A model generated the notes under the pieces. That model saw nothing but the letters and a program-made list of their open reading frames with translations. It ran no database searches and was not told where the DNA came from. A stretch of DNA of 40,889 nt, taken from the NCBI GenBank assembly GCA_003482905.1, contig DMXM01000036.1, forward strand, positions 40,295-81,183, written 5' to 3'. This DNA is from Elusimicrobiota bacterium. GTDB taxonomy: Bacteria > Elusimicrobiota > Elusimicrobia > Elusimicrobiales > UBA9959. Positions 15,131 through 23,341 of the stretch are shown piece after piece. The stretch's first letter is position 1. Each line of letters begins with the position of its first letter. The translations under genes and the position numbers were made by a program.

Positions 15131-16564
15131 ATGAACGACAATCTGCCTGATATAAACTTTAAGGAAAAGGAAGAGAAGAAGCGCGGCGTAGCCGGCTGGC
15201 TGCGCGGTAAGCTGGGCTTCGGCTCGCGCGGCGCCATAGGCGAGGCGGGCATGAATCCCTCGGCCATGAACGTGGGCAGGGCTCTCGGTACGGCCAAGTT
15301 CGGCGCTTCCGCCGGGCTCGGCAGTTTTCTGTCAGGTAATATCGGCGCCATAGCTACCGTGGCAATGGTGGCCGTGGCCAGCGGCGTTTACCTGGCCAGC
15401 AATGCCCCTTCTCCCGGCGCAAGCACCAGCGCATTCAGTTCGGGCAAGGTCGCCGATAACTATGTGCCGGCCATATTGAGAAGCCAGGCCGCTAACCAGG
15501 GGTCCTCGCTCGACATGTTCAAGGACACTAACAAGGGTGCCTTGGGGGCGGAGGCCGACGCCTCGTCCGGGGGCAAACCGGCCGGGGAGGAAGCCGCTCC
15601 GGCGGAAGACCCTAAAGCCCAGAATGGCGACCAGTCTGCCGGGGGCCAGAACAATATGGCCCAGGAGATGATGGCAAAACTTCAGGGCGGGGGTGCTGGT
15701 TCGTTGACCAGTTCCATGGGCGGCGGCTCCAACAAGTTCTCCAGCATGGGCGGCTTCGGCAATAAGTTCAACCAAGGGGCTACCGGGGCAAAAACCGGCT
15801 TCAGTTCCGGCATCGGCGCCGGTTTCCAGGCTATGCCCAAGTTCGACGCCCGTAAGGGAAAAATGACGGCTATGAAGGCCTCTTCGCGGCCTGTTTTCTC
15901 CTCCAGCAAATCCGGCAAAACGGTCAAGTCCGGCGTCGGCTCTCTCGGCCAGGCCAAGGGCCTGCGCGATACGCAGAAAACGTACACCGGGAATAATATA
16001 GACTCGGCCCGTTCCACTCAGGATAAAGCCTGGGAGGGATCGACCGCCGAGGGCGGCGCTTCCGGCGGCGGGGCCGGCCTGGGTGACGGCGGCGCGGGCA
16101 TAGTAACCTCCCCCTCGCTGGACAACGGCAGCGGCGCCGGCGGCGGCGGGGTAGACGATGGCACCGGGAATGACCCCCTGGCCCCTGATGTCTCCTCCCC
16201 CATGAACGCCAGCCCTTGGGCCGGTCTTGCGCAGAGCGCTATGATGTATATAATGATCTCGGCCGTGCTTTCGGCCATCGGCGGTATGCTAATACAAGCT
16301 GGGGGCCCTTGGCTTACACCTATCGGCTATGCGTTGTGTGCCGCCGCCATGGGTCTTGGTCTGATGGCCCTTATGGCCGGCGTACAGATAATGACAAGTC
16401 ATGGTCAGGCTTTGCTGGGAACGGTATATGTCGTAGGCGGCGGGGCGGCTATGGCGGCGGCGGGTCTGGCAATGGTCGGCGGCTTCGCCTCCGGATTAGC
16501 GTTGATTCTGTCCGCTGTCGCCGGTGTAATAGGCCTGATCGGCTCCATGCTCGGCGGCAAGTAG
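15131..16564 (+). CDS. Low-complexity protein P4 with C-terminal polytopic module
   Basis: This 477-residue protein parallels P3: acidic/basic head, one span (about 69-90), motif SSLDMFKD (125-132), then a Gly/Ser/Lys-rich exported region containing LGQAKGLRDTQKTYTG and ARSTQDKAWEG. It ends in three or four hydrophobic helices (about 360-475) sharing the MAGxxxMxxxGQxxxGxxYVxxG pattern with P3. The final helices are Gly/Ala-rich, as in packed membrane bundles. TGGAGG precedes the ATG. The function is unknown; homology to P3 is evident by eye but has not been scored. Confidence 0.75.
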   Translation: MNDNLPDINFKEKEEKKRGVAGWLRGKLGFGSRGAIGEAGMNPSAMNVGRALGTAKFGASAGLGSFLSGNIGAIATVAMVAVASGVYLASNAPSPGASTSAFSSGKVADNYVPAILRSQAANQGSSLDMFKDTNKGALGAEADASSGGKPAGEEAAPAEDPKAQNGDQSAGGQNNMAQEMMAKLQGGGAGSLTSSMGGGSNKFSSMGGFGNKFNQGATGAKTGFSSGIGAGFQAMPKFDARKGKMTAMKASSRPVFSSSKSGKTVKSGVGSLGQAKGLRDTQKTYTGNNIDSARSTQDKAWEGSTAEGGASGGGAGLGDGGAGIVTSPSLDNGSGAGGGGVDDGTGNDPLAPDVSSPMNASPWAGLAQSAMMYIMISAVLSAIGGMLIQAGGPWLTPIGYALCAAAMGLGLMALMAGVQIMTSHGQALLGTVYVVGGGAAMAAAGLAMVGGFASGLALILSAVAGVIGLIGSMLGGK

Positions 16565-16640
16565 GCAGGGCGCGCCGGCTTTATGATCGCCGCCGGGTTT
16601 TATCCCCGGCGGCTTACAGCCCGCGGCGGGAGGACGGTAT

Positions 16641-18251
16641 ATGGGCAGCAAATTTATCGAAAAACATAAACGCAAATCGGTTCTTGCCGCCTTGCTCTTT
16701 CTTTTCCATGGCAGGGTCAAGTATGTCGCCGTAATGCTTATCCTCGTGTTGATGTCTCTGCCGTTCGTCATATCAGGGGAAGTTCTGGGCAGGATACTGG
16801 AGTTCAGCCCCCTGGCGACTATGCTGCGCTCGGTAGGTCTGGGCAGTGTGGTTTCAACTATAAGCCCCGGGCATTCCGAAGACCTCTTCAAGGCGGCTTT
16901 GGACCGGGCCGTGCAGGAGAGCGAGAACAATTCTTTCTGGAACAAGTTCCTCAAAAGCATTAACGCCACCATGCCGCCTGCCGGCTCGGCCTCTTCCATG
17001 ACCATGCTGCGCGGCGGCGGCGACATATTCGGCCTGCCGCGGATAAAGGACGCCAAAGGTGCCGGCGCCAAGCGGGGGCCGGGGCAGGTAAAGGGCGCGG
17101 TGAACGACGAGGAACGCCAGAGGGGGGAGACAGGCGACGCCGTGGACTTGGAGTCGCTGCTGGCCGGAATGGCGGGCCGCGGCGGCGGAGCGGGTAACGG
17201 CGGCGGTCTTTACGGCGACCTTATGGGCCAGAACCTCGCGGGCCGCTTCTCCGGCGGCGGCGCTTCCGCCGGTAACGCTCCGTATCTGAACCGCGCCATG
17301 TTCGGCGGCGGCAATTCCCCGTCCGGCGGCGGCAATTCGGTTTCCGGGAAGTCAGCCGGCATGTATAACAACGTCATGGGGGTTGCCGGCAGCAAGGTGC
17401 CTGTGCCGGGGGCGCCGCAGAAAGTCAACACTAAAAAGATGGGGAAGGTGTCCGGGTTCACCTGGAAGAACGTGGGGTATAAGACCAAGTCCAACGCTAT
17501 GAACGCGAAGATCGGCGACAAAAAGCCGATGTTCCAGCTGGCCGAAACTTTCTCCATGACTGCTTCCGCCTCTAAATCCCAAAATACGGCCTACGAGGCC
17601 CAGGCCGCCTATACCGGGGCGACTTATGACGGCAATGACGTAAACCTGGACATTATGCAGACCGACGCTGCCGCCCCCGTGCTGCCGGACAACGCCTACG
17701 CCGGCGATGTCATGGGCAACGCCGAACAGTTGCAGCAGGTGGCCAAGGACTGTTCCGATTCTCAGGGCACGAACGGCGCCAAGATGTCGGAGGACGCCGC
17801 CCAGATAGAGCACAATTCAAACAATATGGGTTCCGCGCCGCAGTGCTACAACCACGGCGCTGTGGCCGCCTGGAACGCGAAAGTGGCGGAGCAGAAAGCG
17901 CTTTGTCAGGATTTTAACGTTAATAATACCATACTTTCGGGCAAATGCCAGACCGACACACATCTTATGGACTGCGCCATATATTCCAATTACACTACCA
18001 ATGGCGGAATGCTCATTAGAACCTGTCCCAGGCCCAGTAGGTGGCTGAGATGGGTAATAATGTTCGCTCTCCTGATTATAATGATCATTGCGGCTATTTT
18101 TCAGGTGTGGTTTGTGGTGGCGTTGGCGTTTGCCGCCATGCTGGCCACTTACGCCCTGGTAGGCAATTCCGCGCCGCCCGCTGATTCCGCGTATGTAAAA
18201 GGCGCGGATATGACGGAGCAGGAAGAAAAAGGCGGCTTTGATAGGAATTGA
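16641..18251 (+). CDS. Membrane protein P5 with low-complexity middle and six-Cys domain
   Basis: This 536-residue protein has a basic head (KHKRK), a first span (about 26-46), a partly helical region, and a Gly-rich section (about 175-250). A Lys/Ala/Thr segment with ASASKSQNTAYEAQAAYTG resembles the AYT segments of P3 and P4. A domain with six cysteines follows (about 375-465) and fits disulfide formation outside the cytoplasm. Two adjacent spans (about 470-515) and a charged tail end the protein. GGGAGG precedes the ATG. The gap after P4 (76 bp) holds a GC-rich hairpin without a U-tract. I recognise no family. Confidence 0.75.
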   Translation: MGSKFIEKHKRKSVLAALLFLFHGRVKYVAVMLILVLMSLPFVISGEVLGRILEFSPLATMLRSVGLGSVVSTISPGHSEDLFKAALDRAVQESENNSFWNKFLKSINATMPPAGSASSMTMLRGGGDIFGLPRIKDAKGAGAKRGPGQVKGAVNDEERQRGETGDAVDLESLLAGMAGRGGGAGNGGGLYGDLMGQNLAGRFSGGGASAGNAPYLNRAMFGGGNSPSGGGNSVSGKSAGMYNNVMGVAGSKVPVPGAPQKVNTKKMGKVSGFTWKNVGYKTKSNAMNAKIGDKKPMFQLAETFSMTASASKSQNTAYEAQAAYTGATYDGNDVNLDIMQTDAAAPVLPDNAYAGDVMGNAEQLQQVAKDCSDSQGTNGAKMSEDAAQIEHNSNNMGSAPQCYNHGAVAAWNAKVAEQKALCQDFNVNNTILSGKCQTDTHLMDCAIYSNYTTNGGMLIRTCPRPSRWLRWVIMFALLIIMIIAAIFQVWFVVALAFAAMLATYALVGNSAPPADSAYVKGADMTEQEEKGGFDRN

Positions 18252-18548
18252 AGCCCGGGAGCGATTTGTGGAGATCAGGCCCGCGGACTAAGCTGGATGG
18301 CGGAAGGTGCGTTTCCCCATACTACCAGTGCGCCGGCGCCAGGAACGCGGCGCCGCCCGGTGAGGCTCCGGCTTTGCCGGCGGGTTCTTTGCGTGGTTTA
18401 CGGCGGAGGCCAAAGGGCCCAGGCGTGCGGGGGTCCAATGACACTTGGCCGGCGCGTCGATATTAGGTAGATTATATTGTGGAGTACCGTGGGAAGGCTC
18501 GGCGATCTGTTGCGTGACGGTTAATTTATTAAGGATCCGGAGGCGGTT
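18252..18548. other. Non-coding gap between P5 and P6 with a weak promoter candidate
   Basis: This 297-bp stretch has no credible gene; the only open frame starts at a TTG at 18248, lacks an RBS and has an unstructured Arg/Pro/Gly-rich product. The first 200 bases are GC-rich with several short complementary blocks and might fold as RNA, but I recognise no riboswitch or small-RNA class. A weak promoter, TTGGCC (18445-18450) with TAGATT (18468-18473) at 17 bp, could serve P6. Confidence 0.4.
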
Positions 18549-21500
18549 ATGAACTTCTACAATGAAGACGAGAAAAAAGACGGGGCGCCCGCGGCGCCCG
18601 GAATGTCCACTTTTAAAAAGACTTCCGCTTTTGGGAAATCCCCCATGTTCTCACGTACCGCCGGCGGCATAATGGACCGCATCAAGAACCTGTCGCGCAA
18701 AGACATGGCTTTTGTGGGCATAGGGCTTAGCGTGCTGGTGCTGGCGCCCGTGGCGGAGTACATGATGTCCAAACCCTCAGCGGACAATCTGCTCGTCCCC
18801 GGTTTCGGCTCAAGGGAAGGCTCGGCGGCCTCGGGGCTTTATGAACCGGGGATAAACGCGCTCAGCCAGGGTTCTCCCGACGGTTCGGGAGAGGTTATAA
18901 CCCCGCTTAGCTCGCGGGATCCGGCCTCGCTGATACTTGGTTCCCAGCCGGCCGCGCCGGCATTGCCGCCGCCCTCCGCTCCCGCCACCAGTTTCCGCGA
19001 CGCCATGAAAGACGCCGGCCGCAATGCCTTCTCGGAAGCCACAAGATCGGCCGGCGCCCCCACCCCCGTTCCCAGGATGCAGTCCGCGCTGCGCAGTTTC
19101 GGCTCTTTTTTCAGCGGGGGAGAGGGTACGCGCACCACGGGTAATTTAAGCGGCGGTAAGATCATCGACGACGCTAAGTCGGCTTCCGGCAAGGCGGCCA
19201 AGCGCTCCATGATGGGCCCCGTGGCTATGCCAGGCTACAAAGGCGTGGCGTCCAATACCCCCAACAGCTCTTCCAGGGGCGCTTATGAAAAGCTCCGCTC
19301 CGCGGCCGACAAATCGGCCGGGAACTTCAGCGGCGGTTCGGCTATGAATTCGCTGGATAAGGCCGCGGCCGACGCGCTCGATATAGGCAAGGGCGGCGGC
19401 GGCCTGGGCGCCGGCGGCGAATCCGACAAGACCACTAAACCTTCCGGTTCCACCACCAAGTACGACCATAACCGCTCCGGAGAGACCTTGGCCGAAATGG
19501 CCGCCAAGCAGCGCCAGCAGAAGGAGCTGGACTGGGAATTCTATAAGAAGTACGAGATCCCCAAGCAGATCATCAACGCCATGGTAGGCGCCGTGGGCGG
19601 CGTGCTTGCCGAGGTGGTCAAAGACACCATGGGACATATATTCGGCATGGACACGCCTGGGCCTAAATGCTGGGTGCCGCAGGGAAAGGTAGTAGGAACG
19701 CTTGCCCAAGACTGGGCCGCCGCCAGGAAAGATTGCGCGGGGAGCGCGGACCCTAAATGTGTGATCGCAAAGGTCTGCACAATGGACGGCGGGCCTACTA
19801 TTGTCTCATACCAGGCGGGCAAAGAATCCGCTTTAGCGTATGAAAAAAACTGTATGTGCAATGACTATGCCGGGAAGACCGGCGGCGCCGGCGCCCAAAA
19901 CCCTCCGCCCGACCCCACGGTGACAGATCCGTCGATCTTCGGTGATTATGACACTACGTTCAAGGAGATAGTGCAGCTGACCGCCGAGGCGGAGGTTTCT
20001 TCGTCTAAAGTGGAAGAGAACTCTAAAAAGGTAGTGGCGGGGTTTAAGGTTCTAAGTAAAAATGTGAAGGGCCCGTTGCAGAATACTTTGAGCAACTATA
20101 AGGGTCTGGCAAGCTCCGCTCACAGTGATTACGCATTAAAGGTGAACGCGGCCCAGCTTGAAATGAACAGGGTCAAGCCCTTGTATGACACCTTTGTCGC
20201 CCAGCTCAAAGTCGTTGAGGAGGCCAATAAACAACAGAATGTGGTTGGCGAAAAGGACGAGTCGGATAACTCCCAGTTTGACACTAAAGGCGAGGAAAAG
20301 AACGCTAAAATTAAAGAGGCTCTTAAACAGTGGGGCCTGACCGGTCCCATGTATTTTGAAACCGCGTCAGGCTTGATGGCGGCGCAGCATCGGTGGTCGG
20401 CTAACTATAAAACACAGATAGACCTTGTGGGTAAAGGGATCGGCGCGCTCCAGCAAAAGCAGGCTGATGTGGACTCCGCCGTGGCCGCCATAGAGTCCGC
20501 CGATTCCGGCGCCGCGGCCAAACTTAAGAGCCTTACCGGCAGGCCTATCGCCGACCCCGCGGCTCCGACGGAAGCAAAGGCTGCCGAAGGCGGGAGCGAG
20601 TCTCCGCTTAGAAAAGAGTCTTACATGCGCGGCGCTGACTGGGATATTTTGTGGGCCGCTAAACATGACCTGAATACAGAAAAAGCGGAGGCAAAGGAAA
20701 CCAAGGATTGGGGCGATTGGACCGAGGCTGTGGCCTCTGGAAAAGATAACCCTCCGATGGTAAATCCAGATGGCATTCTCTCCAACCAAATGCGCAGCAA
20801 GGAGATTAAGGACAGCATAACTTCGGAAAGGCTGCCCAGCGTAGAAACCATTAAAACCAGCTTGGCGGACACGGAGAAGCAGATATTGATGACCAAGAAC
20901 CAGCTTCTCGGCCTTGGCGTGTCCAGTTCGTATTTTGGCGGCGGCGCCGTTACCCCTCCGGCAGATGGCGGCAACGGAGATACGCCGTCCGTTCCTGTAA
21001 ACACCGACGCCCTGAACGGGCAGGTCGGCGATCTTCAGGGTGAATATAGCGACGCCTTCGCCGCGGCAAACAAGATCCCCTCCAATACCGCGGTGGACCC
21101 GGCCCACAGGCCCACCTACGACAGCATGGTGGAAGCATATAAAGCCTCCCCCGAATACAACGGGCTAAAGCGGGACACCGCGCGCCTGGGCGCGCTTCAG
21201 AAGGAACTGGCCGGTAAGGTTACCGCCGACAGGGCCAAGGCGATAGAGGCCGAAGTTGGCCAGATACGCGGGCGTCTGGACGCCAACAGGAGCGGGGCGA
21301 TGAAAGGCCTGGTAGTTCTGAACAAGTTTGTGGCTGATCACCCCTATAAACCGGCCAGCGGGGGCGGCACCGCCAATCCGCCGGTAGTTACTCCCGTCAC
21401 GCCCGTCACCCCCGTAAATCAGCCGGTCAATACCGACGTTCTGAAATTGCAGGTGGATACCCTGCTGGGGCACTATAATGACGCCTTCGCCGCGGCCAAT

Positions 21501-22208
21501 AATATCCCTTCCAGGGAGAAAGTAGCCGTAAAGCACAGGGCGGCGTACGATAAGAAAGTGGCCGCTTATAAGGCTTCCCGCGAATATACCGCTCTTAAGG
21601 CCGACATAGCGCGCCTGACCGGGTTCCAGAAAGAGCTGACCGGCAAGGTGACCGCCGACAGGGCCAAGGCCATAGGGGCCGAGGTGAACCGCATACGCGG
21701 CCGCCTCTCCGCCAATAAGAGCGGGGCGCTGTACGGGCTTTCCATGCTGAAGAAATTCGTAGATGAACACCCGTATCATGCAAGTGCAGGCGGTAACCAT
21801 AACGGCGGCTCCGCGCAGCCGACGCACCCGGTGCAGCCGGCTAAGCCCTCCAAACTGGAGTCTTACCCGGACGCCGCCGACGCGGTGGAGAAAGCCGGCG
21901 ACGCCAGGATGATCTGGATGAACGCCAGGAAATCCTCCGACGGCGCGCTGGACCACTGGCGCACCGAAGAGGATACCTATAACAAGAAACTTAAACTGGG
22001 GAAGGACGACCCTTTCTACGGCGTGAAGCATCCCGCCTATACCGGGCAGCTGCTCTCGCAGCAGAAGCGTATGGACGAGGCCGCGGCGAACTATAGGAGG
22101 CTGCAGCCCGAGACGGACCGCGCCTACCAGGCGTACGACGGCGCGCTCAAATCCGCCAGGCTCCTGCTTAACAAGTATAAGTTGCCGCTGACCTACCTGC
22201 CCAAGTGA
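18549..22208 (+). CDS. Giant membrane-anchored protein P6 with tandem helical repeats
   Basis: This 1219-residue protein has a charged cytoplasmic head of about 52 residues, one span (about 53-73), and an exported Gly/Ser/Ala-rich region to about 310. A segment with six cysteines follows (about 375-445), then a long, mostly helical Lys/Glu/Ala-rich region. Residues from 817 and from 960 begin two copies of a helical unit of about 120 residues, joined by a Thr-Pro-Val-rich linker; the end is another helical segment. It is the largest member of the six-gene set, and its length would allow it to reach across the periplasm. GGAGG precedes the ATG and a strong terminator follows the gene. No known domain is recognised. 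Confidence 0.75.
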   Translation: MNFYNEDEKKDGAPAAPGMSTFKKTSAFGKSPMFSRTAGGIMDRIKNLSRKDMAFVGIGLSVLVLAPVAEYMMSKPSADNLLVPGFGSREGSAASGLYEPGINALSQGSPDGSGEVITPLSSRDPASLILGSQPAAPALPPPSAPATSFRDAMKDAGRNAFSEATRSAGAPTPVPRMQSALRSFGSFFSGGEGTRTTGNLSGGKIIDDAKSASGKAAKRSMMGPVAMPGYKGVASNTPNSSSRGAYEKLRSAADKSAGNFSGGSAMNSLDKAAADALDIGKGGGGLGAGGESDKTTKPSGSTTKYDHNRSGETLAEMAAKQRQQKELDWEFYKKYEIPKQIINAMVGAVGGVLAEVVKDTMGHIFGMDTPGPKCWVPQGKVVGTLAQDWAAARKDCAGSADPKCVIAKVCTMDGGPTIVSYQAGKESALAYEKNCMCNDYAGKTGGAGAQNPPPDPTVTDPSIFGDYDTTFKEIVQLTAEAEVSSSKVEENSKKVVAGFKVLSKNVKGPLQNTLSNYKGLASSAHSDYALKVNAAQLEMNRVKPLYDTFVAQLKVVEEANKQQNVVGEKDESDNSQFDTKGEEKNAKIKEALKQWGLTGPMYFETASGLMAAQHRWSANYKTQIDLVGKGIGALQQKQADVDSAVAAIESADSGAAAKLKSLTGRPIADPAAPTEAKAAEGGSESPLRKESYMRGADWDILWAAKHDLNTEKAEAKETKDWGDWTEAVASGKDNPPMVNPDGILSNQMRSKEIKDSITSERLPSVETIKTSLADTEKQILMTKNQLLGLGVSSSYFGGGAVTPPADGGNGDTPSVPVNTDALNGQVGDLQGEYSDAFAAANKIPSNTAVDPAHRPTYDSMVEAYKASPEYNGLKRDTARLGALQKELAGKVTADRAKAIEAEVGQIRGRLDANRSGAMKGLVVLNKFVADHPYKPASGGGTANPPVVTPVTPVTPVNQPVNTDVLKLQVDTLLGHYNDAFAAANNIPSREKVAVKHRAAYDKKVAAYKASREYTALKADIARLTGFQKELTGKVTADRAKAIGAEVNRIRGRLSANKSGALYGLSMLKKFVDEHPYHASAGGNHNGGSAQPTHPVQPAKPSKLESYPDAADAVEKAGDARMIWMNARKSSDGALDHWRTEEDTYNKKLKLGKDDPFYGVKHPAYTGQLLSQQKRMDEAAANYRRLQPETDRAYQAYDGALKSARLLLNKYKLPLTYLPK
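20997..21795 (+). repeat. Two tandem ~120-residue repeats within P6
   Basis: Copy 1 starts at 20997 (VNTDALNGQV) and copy 2 at 21426 (VNTDVLKLQV), a period of 429 bp or 143 residues including the linker. Shared blocks include DAFAAANxIPS, YKASxEY, KVTADRAKAI, and a closing VxxHPY. The linker has a short repeated TPVTPV run. The copies have diverged, so the duplication is not recent. Confidence 0.9.
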
Positions 22209-22226
22209 ACCGGCGCGGCTAAGGCG

Positions 22227-22258
22227 AACGGCCCCGCAAAAACGGGGCCGTTTTCTTT
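22227..22258 (+). terminator. Strong intrinsic terminator after P6
   Basis: AACGGCCCCG (22227-22236) pairs with CGGGGCCGTT (22243-22252) around a CAAAAA loop, followed by a T-rich tract. It ends the six-protein locus and separates it from the next operon. Confidence 0.95.
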
Positions 22259-22332
22259 TATCCTTGATCAATGTCACTGGGCCCTTAGGCCCAAGAGAAG
22301 GGGGGGCTAATGCCTCTTATGTGGCGTACACC

Positions 22333-22350
22333 ATAAATTAGATAATTTAT
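22333..22350 (+). promoter_or_regulatory. AT-rich palindrome upstream of the secreted-protein operon
   Basis: ATAAATTA and TAATTTAT form a perfect 8-bp inverted repeat with a two-base centre, 44 bp before the next ATG. It contains TAGATAAT, a possible -10. It stands out in a GC-rich genome and may be a promoter with overlapping operator. No good -35 is visible. Confidence 0.4.
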
Positions 22351-22393
22351 CTGCGGTTATAGTCCTCTCTTGTGATGCGTGTGGGGGAATTCA

Positions 22394-23341
22394 ATGAAAA
22401 ACATAATATTTGCGCTCTGTTTAGTCTTCATGCCCGGGCAGATATGCGTTGCCGGGGTTCCTGCTGCTTTAGACGCGCTAAAAGCATCGGTCGGGGTCAC
22501 CGCTCTGTCTGACTCTGCTTTGCAAATAAAGCCCAAGCAGAACCCGTCCTCCACCCTTACCTGGGATGTCCCTCAAATTCTGCTGGATTACAATAAAGAC
22601 TGGGCCTTTGAATTTAAAGGTAAGCAATATACCGTTAAGCTCGATTTTAAACAGGGGGCTTACGACCCTTATGTGAAGTCCTATAAGGCCAGGCCTATTC
22701 TGTCTATAAATGACGTTACAGGCATGGATGAGTTCGGGATAATCTCAGCGTCGCAATTCATTTATCTGGATGAACTGGCCGGAGACGGCATAATGATGAT
22801 ATATCTCGACGAGACAAGCAATCTTACTCTTCTAAGATACGGCAATTCAATATTGCTGCAGGCCTGCAACCCGGAGACGGGGACTTGTGAAGATATTAAT
22901 AAAAGAACCATCGGTGAGCTCTACGCGTTCTGGGAACTGGCGGCCAAGGAATTCCCCGTGACGATAGGGGGGCGTAAGCTATATATGGTGCCGCAGGATT
23001 TTTTAGACGGAGGTTTCAGATCCGGATATGTTGTGACTGAAAAGTCTCCGCTTTACTATACAACCGGCCAGCCGCAGGATTATGTGGAACTTTTTAGGAC
23101 AGGTGAAGACTGGAATCTGCAATTCAGGCCCAAGGCTTATTCCCTGGCCCTCGGCTTAACCTTTGAACTGACAGGTAGTGTATATCCGTATACCTGGACC
23201 GTACGGGAAATACTGGACTCCGAAGTGCAGGAAGCGATAAATGAGTCTCTGGCTAACCGCGGCAGGGGAGCAGCGCCAAATCCTGTGCCAGGGTTAAAAA
23301 AGATCAACGTTACCTCTCCGGTCATAAAGGCTGGGAAATGA
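22394..23341 (+). CDS. Exported protein of unknown function (P7)
   Basis: This 315-residue protein has a Sec signal peptide (MKNIIFALCLVF start, cleavage near ICVAG). The mature part alternates predicted beta strands and short helices, with two cysteines (LQACNPETGTCED). No catalytic motif or family is recognised. The ATG at 22394 was chosen for GGGG upstream and the signal peptide; an earlier in-frame start adds five residues. Its stop overlaps the next ATG (ATGA), so it is translationally coupled to the FGE-like protein gene. Base composition looks less GC-rich than the flanks, though not computed. Confidence 0.75.
   Translation: MKNIIFALCLVFMPGQICVAGVPAALDALKASVGVTALSDSALQIKPKQNPSSTLTWDVPQILLDYNKDWAFEFKGKQYTVKLDFKQGAYDPYVKSYKARPILSINDVTGMDEFGIISASQFIYLDELAGDGIMMIYLDETSNLTLLRYGNSILLQACNPETGTCEDINKRTIGELYAFWELAAKEFPVTIGGRKLYMVPQDFLDGGFRSGYVVTEKSPLYYTTGQPQDYVELFRTGEDWNLQFRPKAYSLALGLTFELTGSVYPYTWTVREILDSEVQEAINESLANRGRGAAPNPVPGLKKINVTSPVIKAGK

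Noticed and set aside
16586..16615. GC hairpin between P4 and P5 as a terminator
   Set aside because: The stem is good but no U-tract follows on either strand.
18248..18466. Possible 72-residue gene between P5 and P6
   Set aside because: It starts with TTG without an RBS, and the product is disordered Arg/Pro/Gly-rich sequence in a GC-rich gap.
21165..22277. 370-residue minus-strand open frame opposite P6
   Set aside because: It is antisense to the tandem repeats of P6 and overlaps the terminator, with no recognisable domain.
22394..23341. P7 as a third protease-like protein
   Set aside because: No HExxH or related motif and no clear alignment with P8 or P10 beyond the signal peptide.
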